Assembly (NCBI RefSeq): GCF_017115165.1
Contig: NZ_JABXKF010000139.1
Coordinates: forward strand, 63,978-123,537
Reading direction: 5' to 3'
Length of the DNA: 59,560 bases
Source: Nostoc sp. LPT
Lineage (GTDB): Bacteria; Cyanobacteriota; Cyanobacteriia; Cyanobacteriales; Nostocaceae
Below, piece by piece: positions 7,817 to 16,841 of this stretch; within the stretch, counting starts at the first letter, position 1; the number at the start of each line of letters is the position of its first letter. Position numbers and translations under genes: made by a program. A model generated the notes under the pieces. The model was given only the letters and a program-made list of their open reading frames with translations, searched no databases and was not told where the DNA came from.

Positions 7817-8779
7817 ATGGCAGGAATGACGCTTGAGCAGCTAAAAATCTTTCTAGCTGTGGCGCAGAACTTACACTTTACTCGCGCAGCAGAGGAGCTT
7901 TATATTACACAACCTGCTGTCAGTGCAGCAATCCACAACCTAGAGCAAGAATACGGAGTGAAACTATTCCATCGGATTGGTCGCCATATCGAGATTGCTG
8001 AAGCCGGTAAATTACTGCAAGTGGAAGCGCAAAAAATTCTCGATCAAGTTTCCTTGACAGAAAGGGGATTGCGAGAATTGAACAATCTGCAACGGGGTGA
8101 ATTGAAATTAGGGTCGAGTCTGACAATTGGTAACTACTGGCTACCAAGTAAGATTAGTGAGTTTAAGAGCCAATATCCTGGTATCCAGATTGACTGTACC
8201 CTTGCCAATGCAGAAACGATTTGTGTCGGTACAGCGATGGGACAGTTTGATTTAGGTTTGGTGGAAGGAGATGTAAAGCCAGCGCTTCAGAATACTCTGG
8301 AGTACGAAATAGTGGCGAGCGATCGCTTACAAATTGTGGTTGGTCAAAAACACCCTTGGTTTGAGTGGGGAGAAATTGATTTAAGCCAACTAACTCAAAC
8401 TCCTTGGGTGATGCGGGTGCGAGAATCTGGTACACAGCAAAGGTTTGAGGAAGCGTTGCAAAATTGGGGGATTAATCTCAGCGAACTGAATGTAATTTTA
8501 GTGTTCGCCAGTGGTGAGATGGCAAAAGCCGCGATTGAAAATGGCGTAGGCGCAACTGGAATTTCTGAGTTGATGGTAAAAAAAGAAATCCAGTTGGGGA
8601 CTTTGCGGGCAATTCGAGTTATTGATAATAGAGAAGGTAACGGTGCAATCGCAGAAATAGTTCGGCCTTTTTTCAAAATCAAGCATCGTCAGCGTTTTCA
8701 AACTGCTCTTTCCAAAGTCTTTGAACAAATGTTGATATCGTCTATGTTGGATGGTTCACATCATTTATCAGTTATTTAA
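7817..8779 (+). CDS. LysR-family transcriptional regulator
   Basis: 320 residues. The N-terminal winged HTH is canonical (MTLEQLKIFLAVAQNLHFTR then AAEELYITQPAVSAAIHNLE). A linker helix and a two-lobed periplasmic-binding-like effector domain follow (from about residue 92, LKLGSSLTIGNYWLPSKISEF). Start ATG at 7817; a second ATG three codons later is also possible. It is divergent from the CadD-like transporter, the usual arrangement for a LysR regulator and its target. The co-inducer is unknown. The overall similarity is to the CysB/CbbR-type group. Confidence 0.92.
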   Translation: MAGMTLEQLKIFLAVAQNLHFTRAAEELYITQPAVSAAIHNLEQEYGVKLFHRIGRHIEIAEAGKLLQVEAQKILDQVSLTERGLRELNNLQRGELKLGSSLTIGNYWLPSKISEFKSQYPGIQIDCTLANAETICVGTAMGQFDLGLVEGDVKPALQNTLEYEIVASDRLQIVVGQKHPWFEWGEIDLSQLTQTPWVMRVRESGTQQRFEEALQNWGINLSELNVILVFASGEMAKAAIENGVGATGISELMVKKEIQLGTLRAIRVIDNREGNGAIAEIVRPFFKIKHRQRFQTALSKVFEQMLISSMLDGSHHLSVI

Positions 8780-8887
8780 AGGAGACTGGGCATTGGGAAA
8801 GAGGAGGCAGGAGTTCTTTAATTTTGAATTTTGAATGCGTGAATTTTGAATTGATTTCTCCCTCATCTCCCCCTGCTCCCCTGCTCC

Positions 8888-9256
8888 CTACACCTTCCGC
8901 ATATTTCTACTGATAGGGTCAAAACCTCTAGAAAACCGCGTACTTTCATCGTAGTAAGCGCCAGTCAGATTCGCTCCATACAACTTGGCATAATTAAGTT
9001 TTGCTCCCCGGAGATTTGCTTCATTCAGATTGGCACCGCTCAAATTAGCTCTAGTCAAATTCGCTTTAGCTAAATTAGTTCTACTTAAATCTGCTCCCCA
9101 GAGTTTAGCTTTAGCTAAGTTAGCTCCACTCAAGTCAGATCCCCATAAATTAATTCCAGGCAAATCGGCTCCAATCAGCTTGTCCTTACTCAAGTTGACG
9201 GCTGGAAAATATCTTTCTCCTGCGGCAAAACGCCTTTTTAATTCTTCAGCATTCAT
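8888..9256 (-). CDS. Pentapeptide-repeat protein
   Basis: 122 residues. From about residue 23 to 100 the protein is built of A(D/N)LXX pentapeptides (IGADLPGINLWGSDLSGANL and following), about 15 tandem units, which fold as a right-handed quadrilateral beta helix. The short N-terminal helix (MNAEELKRRFAAGERYFP) is common in cyanobacterial members. Function is unknown; such proteins are abundant in cyanobacteria. The start overlaps the 3' end of the upstream gene by 11 nt, so the two are probably translationally coupled. Confidence 0.9.
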   Translation of the reverse strand: MNAEELKRRFAAGERYFPAVNLSKDKLIGADLPGINLWGSDLSGANLAKAKLWGADLSRTNLAKANLTRANLSGANLNEANLRGAKLNYAKLYGANLTGAYYDESTRFSRGFDPISRNMRKV

Positions 9257-9569
9257 GCGTCACGTTGACCTTGTTTAGCAATACAGAAGTTATTTGTTCC
9301 CATTCCTGGCTTAGTTCTCCTGAAAATTCTGGCTGACCACTGCGTTGATACCAGAAATGGGCATTTTTCAAATCGCCTTCTTTACGGTGCAGATAAGCAT
9401 GAACCCAAGCACTGTCAGCATCACTGGCATTTGCAACTATTTCATGAGCTTTGCTCCAATCACCTTTGTTGTCATACCACATTGCTTGCAGCCCTTTTGG
9501 TAGTGTTTGAGGACATGGGGGCTGCTTTTCGATCAATCGCAGGAATTCCTCTGTATTCACGATCGCCAC
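9246..9569 (-). CDS. Conserved small hypothetical protein (helical, TPR-like)
   Basis: 107 residues, soluble. Conserved-looking elements are QAMWYDNKGDWSKAHEIV, SAWVHAYLHRKEGD and AHFWYQRSG, which suggest two or three TPR/SEL1-like helical hairpins. I have seen similar proteins annotated as conserved hypothetical in several phyla and know no function. It is the first gene of a two-gene unit with the pentapeptide-repeat gene. Confidence 0.8.
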   Translation of the reverse strand: MAIVNTEEFLRLIEKQPPCPQTLPKGLQAMWYDNKGDWSKAHEIVANASDADSAWVHAYLHRKEGDLKNAHFWYQRSGQPEFSGELSQEWEQITSVLLNKVNVTHEC

Positions 9570-9739
9570 CTAACAAGTATCAAACTTCTATCTCTAAGAT
9601 ACTCCTCAGTTTCAGGGGAAGATGGGATTGGGGACTGGGGGAGATGAGCAGGGAGCAGTTGCAGTAAGTTTTCCCCTCTGCCTCTGTGCCTTTTTTCAAT
9701 GCCCAATGCCCAATGCCCAATGTCCAATCCCTTTCACAT
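9570..9739. repeat. STRR-type spacer
   Basis: Low-complexity spacer with GGGGAGATGAGCAGGGAGCA-like sequence and a short array of ATGCCCA heptamers at about 9698-9722. I see no coding potential. Confidence 0.55.
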
Positions 9740-10270
9740 CTACTTAACTGGAATAACTTCAAACTGGAAAGTACCAATCAAACGGTCATTAATATAGACT
9801 TCTATTCTATGCTTACCAACTGGATCGCCAGGGGCGATTGTCCAAAAATTCTCAATTACACCTTCTGGAGCCGACTGTGTGCGCCGTGTTACAGATGTCT
9901 TGCCGTCTACTGATATTGAGAAATCTTCACCATTATCTGTACCCCAAGTTTCTGGAGGTTTTGGTAAATGCAAGACTTCACGCCATTTCACTTCACCTTG
10001 GTAGTTTTTGAGTTTAATCCGCCATCCGTAGGTGTTTCCTTCCTGAAGTGGCACTCTTGTTGTCTGGAAAATGGTAACGTTTCCTTTGGAGTCAACTCTC
10101 TTTAGACCAAACTCGGTGTTACTGACAGTAATCTGTTTTGCATTCGTTGGCGCCGGAGATGATATGGCATTTTCTACCAAAACAGAAGTAGCGTTGATTG
10201 GCTCAGAACTGATGATCCCAGATATTAGCCAAAAAGCAGCTAGCACAGCAGTAGTAGTCCAAATTCTCAT
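9740..10270 (-). CDS. Secreted cyanobacterial hypothetical protein
   Basis: 176 residues. An N-terminal signal peptide or anchor (MRIWTTTAVLAAFWLISGIIS) is followed by a Ser/Pro-rich linker and a beta-rich domain (GNTYGWRIKLKNYQGEVKWRE, GDPVGKHRIEVYINDRLIG) that reads like an immunoglobulin-type fold. No catalytic motif is evident. Probably periplasmic or cell-surface. I do not assign a function. Confidence 0.75.
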   Translation of the reverse strand: MRIWTTTAVLAAFWLISGIISSEPINATSVLVENAISSPAPTNAKQITVSNTEFGLKRVDSKGNVTIFQTTRVPLQEGNTYGWRIKLKNYQGEVKWREVLHLPKPPETWGTDNGEDFSISVDGKTSVTRRTQSAPEGVIENFWTIAPGDPVGKHRIEVYINDRLIGTFQFEVIPVK

Positions 10271-10337
10271 TAGTATGGTTTTCCTGTCAGACTTTTAGTA
10301 CTTATTCAAGTAATCTGCCATGTTTTCCGGGTCAAGG

Positions 10338-10559
10338 TTAGCGATGGTTAGACAAAGACGAAATTGCTTTCAGAAATTTGGCGGATTTAATCAACCCACT
10401 GACTTTGGTCAATATCCAATCTAAAATCAGTAAATCATAGTCTTTGCGAAAAGCAAACCATTGCGCCGTCCTTTCTCCATCTGCGTAGGCGTAGCCCGCC
10501 GTAGGCATCGCATTCTTGCGGTCAGAATTTCTAAATATTGAAGCAATTCCAACAACCAA
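10338..10559 (-). pseudogene. Remnant of a response-regulator receiver domain
   Basis: The 73-codon frame contains FRKDYDLLILDWILTKVSGL, which matches the receiver-domain stretch around the phospho-acceptor Asp (YDLILLDVMLPKLDG in typical cyanobacterial regulators), preceded by a DGE-like helix start. Everything upstream of it is replaced by a palindromic repeat (10483-10511). There is no N-terminal acidic pair or C-terminal part. I read it as a decayed fragment, not a working gene. Confidence 0.45.
10483..10511. repeat. Dispersed palindromic repeat (GTAGCCCGCCGTAGGC type)
   Basis: This 29-bp element has the inverted core GCGTAGGCGTAGCC / GCCGTAGGC. Related copies in this window are at 4284-4315, 35413-35441, 56242-56270 and 58365-58391, all intergenic or in decayed sequence. 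Such a dispersed set indicates a mobile or gene-conversion-spread palindrome family. Confidence 0.7.
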
Positions 10560-10670
10560 AACTCCTTTAATACAATCACCGACGAAAATTACACGGCAAT
10601 TTAAATTTGAACTATTAGTTTATTTACCTGAATCTTTGATTAGCAATAATTAAAAAACATCAAATATTCT

Positions 10671-11651
10671 ATGCTTAAACTACTCAGATACATTAGTATT
10701 TTCATCATTACTGCCTGTTTACTACTTGCTTGTAATACTTCAGCACCAACTGAAGTAAAACGCCCTGCATTGAAAGTTATATTTGCATCTTTTGTTGGAG
10801 AGCTTCCAGGCATCATTGCTCAAGAAAAAGGATTTTTCAAAGCCCAAGGGGTAGATGTGGAACTAATTCATAAACAATACGCCCAATTGGAACAAGCAAA
10901 CTTCAATGCGGGTAAGTATGATGGTATTACGTCGTCCTTGGGAAAGTTTATAATCTTGAGTGCCACAAATCCAGATATACAAGGTGTGATCGTTATAGAT
11001 GAATCAATAGGAGCAGATGTGGTAATCGCCCAATCAAAAATTAAAACTGTCGCTGATTTGAAAGGGAAAAAGTTGGGTGCAAATCTAGGCAGTTTTAGCG
11101 AAGTTTTCGTGACTGAAATGTTGAAAACTGCCAATTTAACTAGTGATGATGTGAACTTGGTTCAATTAGAGGCTTCAGAAATTCCTCAACGCCTGAAAAA
11201 TAATACGATTCAAGCCGGACACACTTGGCAACCCTATCTCTCTGAAGCGATGAAATTAGGGGGAAATATCCTATTTACTAGCAAACAAACCCCTAGCTTG
11301 ATTTCAGATTTGATTATCTTTCGTGGTGAGACAATCCGCGATCGCCCCGAAGACATTCGTGCTTTTGTGCGAGGATGGCTGCAAGCCTCGACCTATTGGA
11401 AAGCAAATGTTGAGGAAGGAAAAGCTATTATCAGCAAAGCGTTAAAAATTCCGCTTGATACTCTCTCTCTAGAGGGAATAAACCTAACTGATTTAGGTGA
11501 AAATAAAAAATATTTTCAATCTAGCAACCCTAACTCCATTTATAAAACTGCCAAGATATATGCAGACTTTTTTGTTCGCTCTGGAAATATGAATCGCATT
11601 CCTGAGTTAAAAAGTTTGTTTAATTCTTCCTTTATAAACTCTCTCCCCTAG
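10671..11651 (+). CDS. NMT1/SsuA-like substrate-binding lipoprotein
   Basis: 326 residues. A lipoprotein signal ends in LLLAC (Cys21), followed by a type II periplasmic-binding fold of the NMT1/THI5/SsuA class: LKVIFASFVGELPGIIAQEK, then GFFKAQGVDVELI, and the hinge motif ADLKGKKLGANLGSFSEVF. ABC permease and ATPase genes are absent. Instead, a sensor kinase gene begins 9 bp after the stop. I therefore infer that it delivers a ligand signal to the kinase rather than feeding a transporter. The ligand could be an aliphatic sulfonate, a nitrate-like ion, a pyrimidine or similar; it cannot be read from sequence. Confidence 0.85.
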   Translation: MLKLLRYISIFIITACLLLACNTSAPTEVKRPALKVIFASFVGELPGIIAQEKGFFKAQGVDVELIHKQYAQLEQANFNAGKYDGITSSLGKFIILSATNPDIQGVIVIDESIGADVVIAQSKIKTVADLKGKKLGANLGSFSEVFVTEMLKTANLTSDDVNLVQLEASEIPQRLKNNTIQAGHTWQPYLSEAMKLGGNILFTSKQTPSLISDLIIFRGETIRDRPEDIRAFVRGWLQASTYWKANVEEGKAIISKALKIPLDTLSLEGINLTDLGENKKYFQSSNPNSIYKTAKIYADFFVRSGNMNRIPELKSLFNSSFINSLP

Positions 11652-11660
11652 TTTGAAGCT

Positions 11661-14324
11661 ATGCAGCACTCTTTTTTGGGCGGCATTCGTACAAAGTTAA
11701 TCGCTTCGTTTCTCGTTGTTGCTTTGATTCCATTGCTGTTATTGGCATTTGTCAACAAACAGACAACCGAAAAAGCACTAACTGACAACGCCCGACAAGC
11801 CCTATCTGCGGCGGCAAACGAAACTGCTAACAGAATAGATGCCTTTATTGATGGAAATCTCAATGCCGTGCGCGTAGAGGCAATTTTACCAGGTTTGGCA
11901 AGCTATCTCAGCTTAAATCCAAAACAGCGAGATGACAGCCCCGAAATGCAATTGGCGACAGAAACATTAATCCGTCTCAGTCGCAAAGATATGCTCAATA
12001 TTCTCTCTTATGCTTTGCTCGACTCAAACGGTAAAAATGTATTGGATACACGTACACTGAACATTGGCAAAGATGAATCAGTTCAAGATTATTTTAAAAA
12101 ACCGCTACAAACTGGTTTCTCTTTTGTTTCTAGTATGAAGCAGTCGCCGACAATTCCTGACCTTATTACCCTCTTTTTTAGCAGTCCGGTTCGCAATGCC
12201 AAGGGAGATATATTGGGTGTATTGCGTGTTTCATACAATGCTACTGTTGTTCAGCAGTTAGTAACTCGACAAACTGAACGAGCTGGGGCAAAATCTTTTG
12301 CTATTCTTTTAGATGAAAATAATATTTATCTGGCACATAGCATTGCACCAGAACTGCTTTTTAAATCAATTGTACCTCTGCCTGACCATATTGCAAATCA
12401 ACTGCAACGGCAACGCGGTTTGCCTAATTCTTCTGTCAAAGAATTGGCAACTAATGAGTTAAAACTTAAACAAGTATTAGAGAATAAACAGTCGTATTTA
12501 ATTTCTCCTTTAGAAGCAACAGGTAATCAGGTTAACCTAATTGCGATCGCTCGTTTGCAATATAAACCTTGGTCTGTGTTGTTTGCACGACCCCTTGTGG
12601 TTGCCCTAGCGCCTGTAGAAAAGCAAATTCGTGACGCAATTTTTCTATTTGCATTTATCGCTGGAGTAGTGACAATCATCGCTTTTGTCATTGGGCAACT
12701 GCTAACAAAGCCAATAATTCACCTTACCAATATAGTTTTCCAGTTTACCGCAGGTAACTTAGATATCCGCGCCAAAAATAACTCAAAGGACGAAATAGGT
12801 CAACTGGCAAAATCGTTTAACAACATGGCACTTCAGTTACAAACATCTTTTGAAACTTTGGAACAACGGGTACAGGAGAGAACATCAGAGTTAGCCATTG
12901 CTAAAGAAAAAGCCGAAGTAGCAAATCAAGCTAAAAGTTTATTTATTGCTAATATGAGTCACGAATTGCGATCGCCCCTCAATGCTGTTCTAGGTTTTTC
13001 TCAATTAATGTTACGCGCTAAAAACTTGCCTGCCGAGCATTATGAAAATGCCGGGATCATTTATCACAGTGGCGATTATTTACTAACACTCATTAATAAT
13101 ATTCTCGATTTATCAAAAATAGAAGCGGGTAAAACTACTCTTAATCCCAGAGACTTTGACCTGTATCGCTTGCTAGATGACTTAGAAGATATGCTGTATT
13201 TACAAGCAAGCAATCAAGGCTTAAATTTAATATTTCAACGTAGTGAAAATCTCCCATGTTATATTTGTACAGATGAGTTAAAACTCCGGCAAGTATTAAT
13301 TAATTTGATTAGTAATGCCATTAAGTTTACTCACAAAGGAACAATTAGTTTAACAGTAAATAATAGTAGTGAAGAAATCATAGATATTTTAACTCTTAAT
13401 TTTAAAGTCTGTGATACAGGAGTAGGGATTGCAGCCGCAGAATTACCCAAACTATTTAATACTTTTTCCCAAGCCCAAGCTGGAAAAGAATCACAAGAAG
13501 GAACAGGTTTAGGTTTAGCAATTAGTCGCAAGTTTATTCAGTTAATGGGAGGAGATATTTCTGTTGAAAGTAAATTAGGAGTAGGGACAACCTTTAAATT
13601 TTATATTCAAGCAAAATTAGGTCAAGAAACAAATAGCAATACTTTAGAAGGACATCCAAAAGTATTAGAACTTGCACCAGGACAACCTATATATAAACTA
13701 TTAATAGTAGATGATAAAGCTATTAATCGCCAATTATTAATTAAACTTTTACAACCATTAGGGTTTGAGATGAAAGAAGCTAGTAATGGCAAAGAAGCGA
13801 TCGCTATTTGGAATGAATGGGAACCCCACCTGATTTGGATGGATATGCGAATGCCTGTCATGGACGGTTACGAAGCTACAAAATATATCAAGTTCACTAC
13901 CAAGGGGAATGCTACAGCTATAATTGCTCTGACAGCAAGTGTTTTAGAAGAAGAAAAAGCGATCGTCCTTTCAGCCGGATGTGATGACTTTCTCCGCAAA
14001 CCTTTTGCAGAACATACAATTTTTGACACACTAGCCAAACATCTTGGTGTCAAATATATATTTGCTGAAAATAATTATTCAAACTTGGAATATACAGAAA
14101 AAAATCCTTTAACATCTAACAATCTCATTTGTATGTCTCAAGAATGGATTAATCAATTCTATGAAGCTGCTTTAGAAGCAAATACTAATCGTGTTAGAGA
14201 ATTAATTAGAGATATTCCTAAAACAGAAACTTTTTTAATTCAATCTTTAACAAAACTTGCCCGTCAATTTGAATTTGAGGAATTGGTTGATTTAGCCGAA
14301 CCCCTGAGAAGCAATGAATCTTGA
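11661..14324 (+). CDS. Cache-HAMP hybrid histidine kinase with C-terminal receiver
   Basis: 887 residues. TM1 (about 9-28) and TM2 (about 324-345) flank a roughly 290-residue periplasmic double-Cache-type sensor. HAMP (about 346-400) and a coiled coil follow. HisKA has phospho-acceptor His434 in NMSHELRSPLN. HATPase_c shows LINLISNAIKFTH, CDTGVGI and GTGLGLAIS. The receiver domain (about 680-805) has LLIVDD, Asp728 in WMDMRMPVMDG, and KPF. A helical tail of about 75 residues may be an HPt-like or docking domain, but I see no clear HPt histidine. It lies 9 bp after the binding-protein gene and overlaps the GGDEF gene by 11 nt, so all three form one operon. Membrane sensor; its output is probably the downstream receiver. 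Confidence 0.93.
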   Translation: MQHSFLGGIRTKLIASFLVVALIPLLLLAFVNKQTTEKALTDNARQALSAAANETANRIDAFIDGNLNAVRVEAILPGLASYLSLNPKQRDDSPEMQLATETLIRLSRKDMLNILSYALLDSNGKNVLDTRTLNIGKDESVQDYFKKPLQTGFSFVSSMKQSPTIPDLITLFFSSPVRNAKGDILGVLRVSYNATVVQQLVTRQTERAGAKSFAILLDENNIYLAHSIAPELLFKSIVPLPDHIANQLQRQRGLPNSSVKELATNELKLKQVLENKQSYLISPLEATGNQVNLIAIARLQYKPWSVLFARPLVVALAPVEKQIRDAIFLFAFIAGVVTIIAFVIGQLLTKPIIHLTNIVFQFTAGNLDIRAKNNSKDEIGQLAKSFNNMALQLQTSFETLEQRVQERTSELAIAKEKAEVANQAKSLFIANMSHELRSPLNAVLGFSQLMLRAKNLPAEHYENAGIIYHSGDYLLTLINNILDLSKIEAGKTTLNPRDFDLYRLLDDLEDMLYLQASNQGLNLIFQRSENLPCYICTDELKLRQVLINLISNAIKFTHKGTISLTVNNSSEEIIDILTLNFKVCDTGVGIAAAELPKLFNTFSQAQAGKESQEGTGLGLAISRKFIQLMGGDISVESKLGVGTTFKFYIQAKLGQETNSNTLEGHPKVLELAPGQPIYKLLIVDDKAINRQLLIKLLQPLGFEMKEASNGKEAIAIWNEWEPHLIWMDMRMPVMDGYEATKYIKFTTKGNATAIIALTASVLEEEKAIVLSAGCDDFLRKPFAEHTIFDTLAKHLGVKYIFAENNYSNLEYTEKNPLTSNNLICMSQEWINQFYEAALEANTNRVRELIRDIPKTETFLIQSLTKLARQFEFEELVDLAEPLRSNES

Positions 14325-15681
14325 TTCTGATAAAGAAAATAAAGGTAATATTCTCCTTGTAGACGATAGTCCCAAAAATTTACATTTATTAAGTGATTCT
14401 CTGGTCAAACTCGGCTACACTGTTCGCAGCGTCACAAGTGGGCGGATGGCACTAAAAACAGTAAAGGCGAAGCGACCAGATATCATTCTTTTAGATATCA
14501 AGATGCCAGAGATGGATGGCTATCAAGTTTGTAGAATTCTGAAAGCAGATGAAGTTCTACGCACCATTCCCGTTATTTTTATTAGTGCTTTAGATGATGT
14601 TTTCGATAAAGTGATAGCCTTTGAGTCAGGGGGCATAGACTACATCACCAAACCCTTTCAGATGGAAGAAGTTGTAGCGCGTCTAGAAAATCAGTTAACC
14701 ATTCAACGTCAGCAACGGCTTCTAGAACAAGAAAATATTAAGCGTAAGGAAACAGAAGAGATACTGTATCAGTCCAGGGCAATGCTAGCCAGCATTTTGA
14801 ATAGTTCGCTAGATGGTATTGCCGCGATGCAAGCTGTCCGCAACCCTGCAACTGGGGACATTGAGGATTTCCGTTGCTTAGTTATCAATCCTGTGATTGC
14901 TAGAGCCTTCGGAAGCAAATGTGAAGAGGTGATTGGCAAATTAGTACTCAAAAAATTCTTAGCCCGTCTAGAACCAGAACTTTTTAATCACTTTGTTAAT
15001 CTTGTCGAAACAGGGGAAGCTTTAAAACGGGATTTTTACCATCCATTAGGTAATTCTTGCTGGTATCACTTTGTCGCAGTCAAACTCAATGATGGTTTTG
15101 CTATTACCATACGCGACATCACTGGACGTAAACAAATTGAATTGGCTCTCCAAGATGCAAATCAGAAACTAGAACAACTGGCAAATTTAGATAGCTTAAC
15201 TCAGGTGGCTAACCGTCGTTGCTTTGATGCACGACTGCAAGCAGAATGGAGACGCCTTGCACGAGAACAACAACCCTTGTCACTAATTATGTTTGACGTT
15301 GATAAATTCAAACTTTACAACGATTACTATGGTCATCTTGCAGGCGATGATTGTCTAATGAGGATAGCGCAAATAGTGCAACAGACAATTCATCGTCCTG
15401 CCGATTTAGTGGCGCGTTATGGTGGAGAAGAATTTTTGGTACTCTTGCCCAATACTGACTTAGCAGGAGCGATTAAAGTAGCGCAAAGTATTCAGCAAGC
15501 AATTCATGCTCTAGCTATTCCCCATGTACAGTCTGATATCAGGAATATCATCACCGTTAGTTTGGGAATTACCTCTCGCATACCCATTTGGAACATCAGG
15601 CCAGATATACTCATTGCCTCAGCAGATAAAGCACTCTACTGTGCCAAACAAAATGGGCGCGATCGCTATTATAATGATTAA
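14314..15681 (+). CDS. Response regulator with PAS-like and GGDEF (diguanylate cyclase) domains
   Basis: 455 residues. The N-terminal receiver (about 10-130) has acidic pair VDDS, phospho-acceptor Asp61 in LLDIKMPEMDG, and KPF. A coiled coil and a PAS-like domain (about 155-270, ending in ITGRKQIE) precede a GGDEF domain (about 285-455). The active-site motif is GGEEF (370-374), and an RxxD inhibitory site (RPAD) sits five residues upstream, so the cyclase should be active and product-inhibited by c-di-GMP. The ATG overlaps the kinase stop region (11 nt). The expected path is ligand, lipoprotein, kinase, then this receiver and c-di-GMP output; the order is an inference from gene context. Confidence 0.93.
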   Translation: MNLDSDKENKGNILLVDDSPKNLHLLSDSLVKLGYTVRSVTSGRMALKTVKAKRPDIILLDIKMPEMDGYQVCRILKADEVLRTIPVIFISALDDVFDKVIAFESGGIDYITKPFQMEEVVARLENQLTIQRQQRLLEQENIKRKETEEILYQSRAMLASILNSSLDGIAAMQAVRNPATGDIEDFRCLVINPVIARAFGSKCEEVIGKLVLKKFLARLEPELFNHFVNLVETGEALKRDFYHPLGNSCWYHFVAVKLNDGFAITIRDITGRKQIELALQDANQKLEQLANLDSLTQVANRRCFDARLQAEWRRLAREQQPLSLIMFDVDKFKLYNDYYGHLAGDDCLMRIAQIVQQTIHRPADLVARYGGEEFLVLLPNTDLAGAIKVAQSIQQAIHALAIPHVQSDIRNIITVSLGITSRIPIWNIRPDILIASADKALYCAKQNGRDRYYND

Positions 15682-15757
15682 AACATTTTTTATAGCAATA
15701 CCTTTATTCCCGGCACTACTACATCAGTAACAATCACATCCGGCTTTTCTGGCAAAA

Positions 15758-16333
15758 TTACACTAAGTTATAAGTACGTTGCAACGCTTGCTGAAATAAA
15801 GATTGATATTCTTCATGCCCAACCCGATAAGCACCAAATCTTTCCAAATGGGGATTCATCATTTGGGCATCAAAAAACACAAATTTTCTCTGACGCAATC
15901 TTTCTACCAACTTTACCATCGCCACCTTTGAACCTTCGGGAATGCGGTAAAACATCGACTCGCCAATAAAAGCCCCACCAATTACAATCCCTAAAATTCC
16001 CCCAGCGAGTTCCTCACCTTGCCAAGTTTCAAAACTATAAGCATAACCACTCTGGTAAAGCAGCCAGTAAATCTTTTTTAATTCCGGTGAAATCCAGGTT
16101 GTCTCTCTGTCAGCACAGCCAGCCACCACAGCCTGAAAGTCTCGATTAATCGCCACAGTAAACCGCTCTTGATTCAGAACGCGCTGCAAAGACTTAGGAT
16201 AGCGAAACCTCTCATCCAAAGGAATCAAAGTCCGCTCGCGACTTCCGTACCAACTCAGGCGATCGCGCTCATCAGCCATGAGAAAATAGCCTTGTGCATA
16301 GCCCTCAACAATAGCGGCGATATCATATTGCAT
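15758..16333 (-). CDS. aat: Leucyl/phenylalanyl-tRNA-protein transferase
   Basis: 191 residues, close to the length of short cyanobacterial Aat proteins. Diagnostic segments are IVEGYAQGYFLMAD, LSWYGSRERTLIPL, WQGEELAGGILGIVIGGAFI and GESMFYRIPEGSKVAMVKLV. The enzyme transfers Leu or Phe from aminoacyl-tRNA to proteins with N-terminal Arg or Lys, marking them for ClpS/ClpAP degradation (N-degron pathway, cytoplasm). It is monocistronic here, converging with the GGDEF gene. Confidence 0.92.
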   Translation of the reverse strand: MQYDIAAIVEGYAQGYFLMADERDRLSWYGSRERTLIPLDERFRYPKSLQRVLNQERFTVAINRDFQAVVAGCADRETTWISPELKKIYWLLYQSGYAYSFETWQGEELAGGILGIVIGGAFIGESMFYRIPEGSKVAMVKLVERLRQRKFVFFDAQMMNPHLERFGAYRVGHEEYQSLFQQALQRTYNLV

Positions 16334-16435
16334 AAATAAATATAAAAAAACACTCTTAGAAACGCAATTTGATCCTAAAAAATCAACCTCAGCGTTCCTT
16401 AGCGTTTCCCTCCGCGTCCCTCTGCGTTAAAAAAA

Positions 16436-16765
16436 ATGACTCAACCAATTCCACCCATCACCCTACCACCCCCTGAAAACCCCCTGCTCGAAGGTGAATG
16501 GTTAAGAGAACGCTTACAACGGTGGCTAGATACAGAATTTATCCCCGAAGCAGTAAACCAAAACATAGCCCAACGAGCAGCACAGATTTTTGTGCGTCAA
16601 CGGATGGAAGGAGAAAATGACCTTGGTTCTCTGGTAATTGCCATTGTCACAGAGATGCAGTCCTATGATTTTTCCAATAGCTTCTACGGAGAGTTTGCGA
16701 TCGCCAACGCCGTCAGCGATCTACTCTTAGAAAGTCTGGGAATTGATAAGTGTTGTGGTCAATAA
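16436..16765 (+). CDS. Conserved cyanobacterial hypothetical protein
   Basis: 109 residues. A proline-rich start (PIPPITLPPPENPLL) is followed by a helical region with GEWLRERLQRWLDTEFIPE and a C-terminal FYGEFAIANAVSDLLLESLG. No catalytic motif or membrane segment. It resembles short proteins conserved across cyanobacteria, function unknown to me. The preceding spacer carries a degenerate GCGTTCC/GCGTCCC-type repeat. Confidence 0.75.
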   Translation: MTQPIPPITLPPPENPLLEGEWLRERLQRWLDTEFIPEAVNQNIAQRAAQIFVRQRMEGENDLGSLVIAIVTEMQSYDFSNSFYGEFAIANAVSDLLLESLGIDKCCGQ

Positions 16766-16768
16766 TAT

Positions 16769-16841
16769 TTTGTCATTTGTCCTTTGTCCTTTGTCATTTG
16801 CTAATGACTAATGACTAATGACTAATGACTCTTGACTACCA
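16769..16841. repeat. STRR heptamer arrays
   Basis: Successive copies of TTTGTCC/TTTGTCA (about 16770-16798) followed by four copies of TAATGAC (about 16801-16829). These are classical heptameric short tandem repeats of heterocystous cyanobacteria. A related degenerate tract (GGGCATT, ACAAATG) fills 19027-19103 between rseP and serS. Confidence 0.8.
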
